A DNA stretch of 6,878 bases from the NCBI GenBank assembly GCA_002839245.1, contig PGXR01000041.1, forward strand, positions 15,737 to 22,614, given 5' to 3'. Positions 6,143-6,878 of this stretch are shown here, in pieces (the stretch's first letter is position 1; each line of letters starts with the position of its first letter). The translations under genes and the position numbers were made by a program. The stretch is from Spirochaetae bacterium HGW-Spirochaetae-7 (GTDB lineage: Bacteria; Spirochaetota; Spirochaetia; Treponematales; UBA12059). Below the pieces are notes generated by a model. It worked only from the letters and a program-made list of their open reading frames with translations, did no database searches and had not been told where the DNA came from.

Positions 6143-6329
6143 GGTTCTGAGGAAGCTCAAACGGGCTGGATTCCTGGAAACACGAAGTTCCGGTTCTCAT
6201 ATCATTCTTCGACATCCCGATGGACGGCAAACCTATGTTGCCATGCATCCGGGAGATATCCCACAGGGAACCTTTAGATCTATTCTCAAGCAAGCGGGGT
6301 TGAGCGAAGATGAGTTCAAGGATCTGTAG
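6123..6329 (+). CDS. hicA: HicA-family mRNA interferase toxin
   Basis: A 68-residue small basic protein with a double-stranded-RNA-binding-like fold that cleaves mRNA in other systems. Visible landmarks: KSSEVLRKLKRAGF (4-17), the active-site segment SGSHIILRHP (23-32) with catalytic His26, the strand YVAMHPGDI (38-46), and the C-terminal TFRSILKQAGLS (50-61), which is highly typical of HicA. I chose ATG at 6123 because homologues start a few residues before the KSSE-like helix. A longer reading from 6066 would overlap most of hicB and add unrelated residues. Its start lies within the last 20 nt of hicB, so translation is probably coupled; no Shine-Dalgarno is seen. All recognisable key residues are present, so it appears functional. 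No terminator is visible after the stop. Confidence 0.88.
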   Translation: MPFKSSEVLRKLKRAGFLETRSSGSHIILRHPDGRQTYVAMHPGDIPQGTFRSILKQAGLSEDEFKDL

Positions 6330-6348
6330 ACAATAATCATCCCACTAT

Positions 6349-6411
6349 AACCACAAGTGAGACCTCGAGGTCTGGATGCCAAGGCGCGACTGTAGAGAAT
6401 GGGGCGAGGTA
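6349..6411 (+). pseudogene. Degenerate internal fragment of serS
   Basis: Aligns without gaps to serS 4696-4758 (offset 1653): 46 of 63 bases identical by hand count. In serS frame it reads N-H-K-stop-D-L-E-V-W-M-P-R-R-D-C-R-E-W-G-E-V, against Y-R-K-W-D-L-E-A-W-M-P-G-R-N-G-G-E-W-G-E-V. The Trp codon TGG has become TGA. Homology stops at codon 350, exactly where the other duplicated serS piece begins. The greater divergence (about 73% against 92%) suggests an older event or a more distant source. Confidence 0.8.
6360..6373. repeat. 14-bp perfect palindrome
   Basis: AGACCTCGAGGTCT is fully self-complementary and lies inside the degenerate serS fragment, 30 bp after the hicA stop. The corresponding serS sequence is not palindromic, so the symmetry arose in this copy. 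It could be chance or a protein-binding site. Confidence 0.4.
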
Positions 6412-6698
6412 ATGGCGAGCCGGCCTGTCTCGAGGCGCGCATCCTTGCGCGCCGGCGAACTCGCGCCGCATGGATGCACGGCCCGTGCAAGCCCCGTCCG
6501 TGCCGCGGACGGGTACCTCCTGGACGACGAGGCTGCGGGCTACTCGCTTCAATCCCTCGCGCATTTCATGCCGGAGGCATCAGGGTCGACTGGCTGGCCA
6601 ATTCCGGTCGCCGTAGCGCTTCCAGAGAGCGGACGAACCTGATACCATCGACGTCGGTCCGGTGAGACTGATTCGGCGCGTACACACGGCAGGCATGC
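6412..6698. other. GC-rich gene-free stretch
   Basis: Between the serS fragment and the next gene. Open frames exist on both strands, but their translations are Arg/Ala/Ser-rich, match no family I know and have no ribosome binding site, so I treat them as by-products of high GC. The left half carries a hairpin cluster; the right half shows nothing beyond short palindromes such as ATGCCGGAGGCAT (6569-6581). No T-run terminator is visible for the minus-strand gene ending at 6699. Confidence 0.5.
6434..6513. repeat. Cluster of three perfect hairpins
   Basis: Three consecutive inverted repeats: GGCGCGC/GCGCGCC (6434-6440 and 6447-6453, loop 6), TGCACG/CGTGCA (6475-6480 and 6484-6489, loop 3), and CCCGTCCG/CGGACGGG (6493-6500 and 6506-6513, loop 5). 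All stems are perfect. The array resembles REP/BIME-type intergenic repeats or a structured RNA; with no T-tract it is not a standard terminator. Copy number in the genome would decide. Confidence 0.55.
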
Positions 6699-6878
6699 TC
6701 ACCGCGCCCTCTCCCCCAGGCCGTGCCAGACGAGGCCTAGCAGGAAGGCGAGCTCGTTGCTCCCCTCGCCGGGCAGGTCCCGTAGCGGCTGGAAACGGTT
6801 CTCGAGGTTGACGCTGAGCTCAAACTTGCCCATGAGGAAGGTGACGCCGGCCATCACGCCGCTGCCGGAGCTCGAGGC
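6699..6878 (-). CDS. C-terminal part of an unidentified protein, possibly beta-barrel
   Basis: 59 sense codons and a TGA (6699-6701) are visible; the N-terminus lies beyond the right edge. Unrecognised. The residues alternate polar and hydrophobic in strand-like blocks: GVMAGVTFLMG, FELSVNLENRF, then a PLRDLPGEGSN turn and ELAFLLGLVWHGL. This pattern suits outer-membrane or other beta-sheet proteins, but the end (Gly-Glu-Arg-Ala-Arg) lacks the terminal aromatic residue of classic Gram-negative porins. The coding assignment rests on the frame staying open to the window edge, host-like codon use and sensible amino-acid patterning. It points toward the hairpin cluster and is transcribed toward serS. 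Confidence 0.6.
   Translation of the reverse strand, partial: ASSSGSGVMAGVTFLMGKFELSVNLENRFQPLRDLPGEGSNELAFLLGLVWHGLGERAR

Noticed and set aside
6520..6560. Possible CRISPR repeat or tRNA T-arm (minus strand GGGATTGAAGC)
   Set aside because: Only a single copy in the window with no repeat-spacer periodicity, and no acceptor, D or anticodon arms could be paired around it.
6569..6581. ATGCCGGAGGCAT as a terminator for the right-edge gene
   Set aside because: The stem is only 5 bp with a 3-nt loop, there is no T-run on either strand, and it lies more than 100 bp past the stop.
6376..6665. Open frames on both strands in the hairpin region
   Set aside because: They begin inside the degenerate serS fragment or in hairpins, have no Shine-Dalgarno, and their translations match nothing recognisable.

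Overview
The window is a piece of bacterial chromosome that I estimate by eye at about 60% GC outside the insert. The coding style is distinctive: Ile is often ATA and rarely ATT, which is odd for a GC-rich genome. A Spirochaetota-like host (Treponema or Spirochaeta relatives) is my best guess from the prfA-prmC order and the codon habits. This is a guess from memory, not something the sequence proves.

Left half (1-3627, minus strand): a compact translation and stress operon, read right to left. It holds a 59-aa Cys-rich putative zinc-ribbon protein, prfA (release factor 1), prmC (the methyltransferase that modifies the GGQ glutamine of RF1) and a long Rel/SpoT-family (p)ppGpp enzyme that runs off the left edge. 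The genes overlap or nearly touch: a 4-nt GTGA overlap, a 22-nt gap and a 14-nt overlap. The Rel protein has an intact synthetase domain, but the HD signature of its hydrolase domain reads His-Gln.

Centre (3628-4983): a divergent promoter region of about 80 bp and then serS (seryl-tRNA synthetase) on the plus strand. Neither gene start flanking this region has a good Shine-Dalgarno, and candidate promoters lie so close that near-leaderless mRNAs are plausible.

Right half (4984-6411): an accessory patch of lower GC made of toxin-antitoxin (TA) modules between pieces of serS. The order is complete serS, a DUF433 antitoxin/DUF5615 PIN-like toxin pair, a 225-bp second copy of the serS 3' end (206/225 identical, ungapped), a hicB-hicA pair, and a degenerate 63-bp piece of serS from just upstream of the duplicated part. 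The duplicated 3' end begins at serS codon 350, and the degenerate piece ends at the same codon. One fixed breakpoint in serS has therefore been used at least twice, which looks like repeated cassette capture at the 3' end of an essential gene. No integrase or transposase is visible.

Right edge (6412-6878): a GC-rich stretch with three consecutive perfect hairpins and no convincing gene, then the C-terminal 59 codons of an unidentified minus-strand protein with a beta-strand-like pattern.
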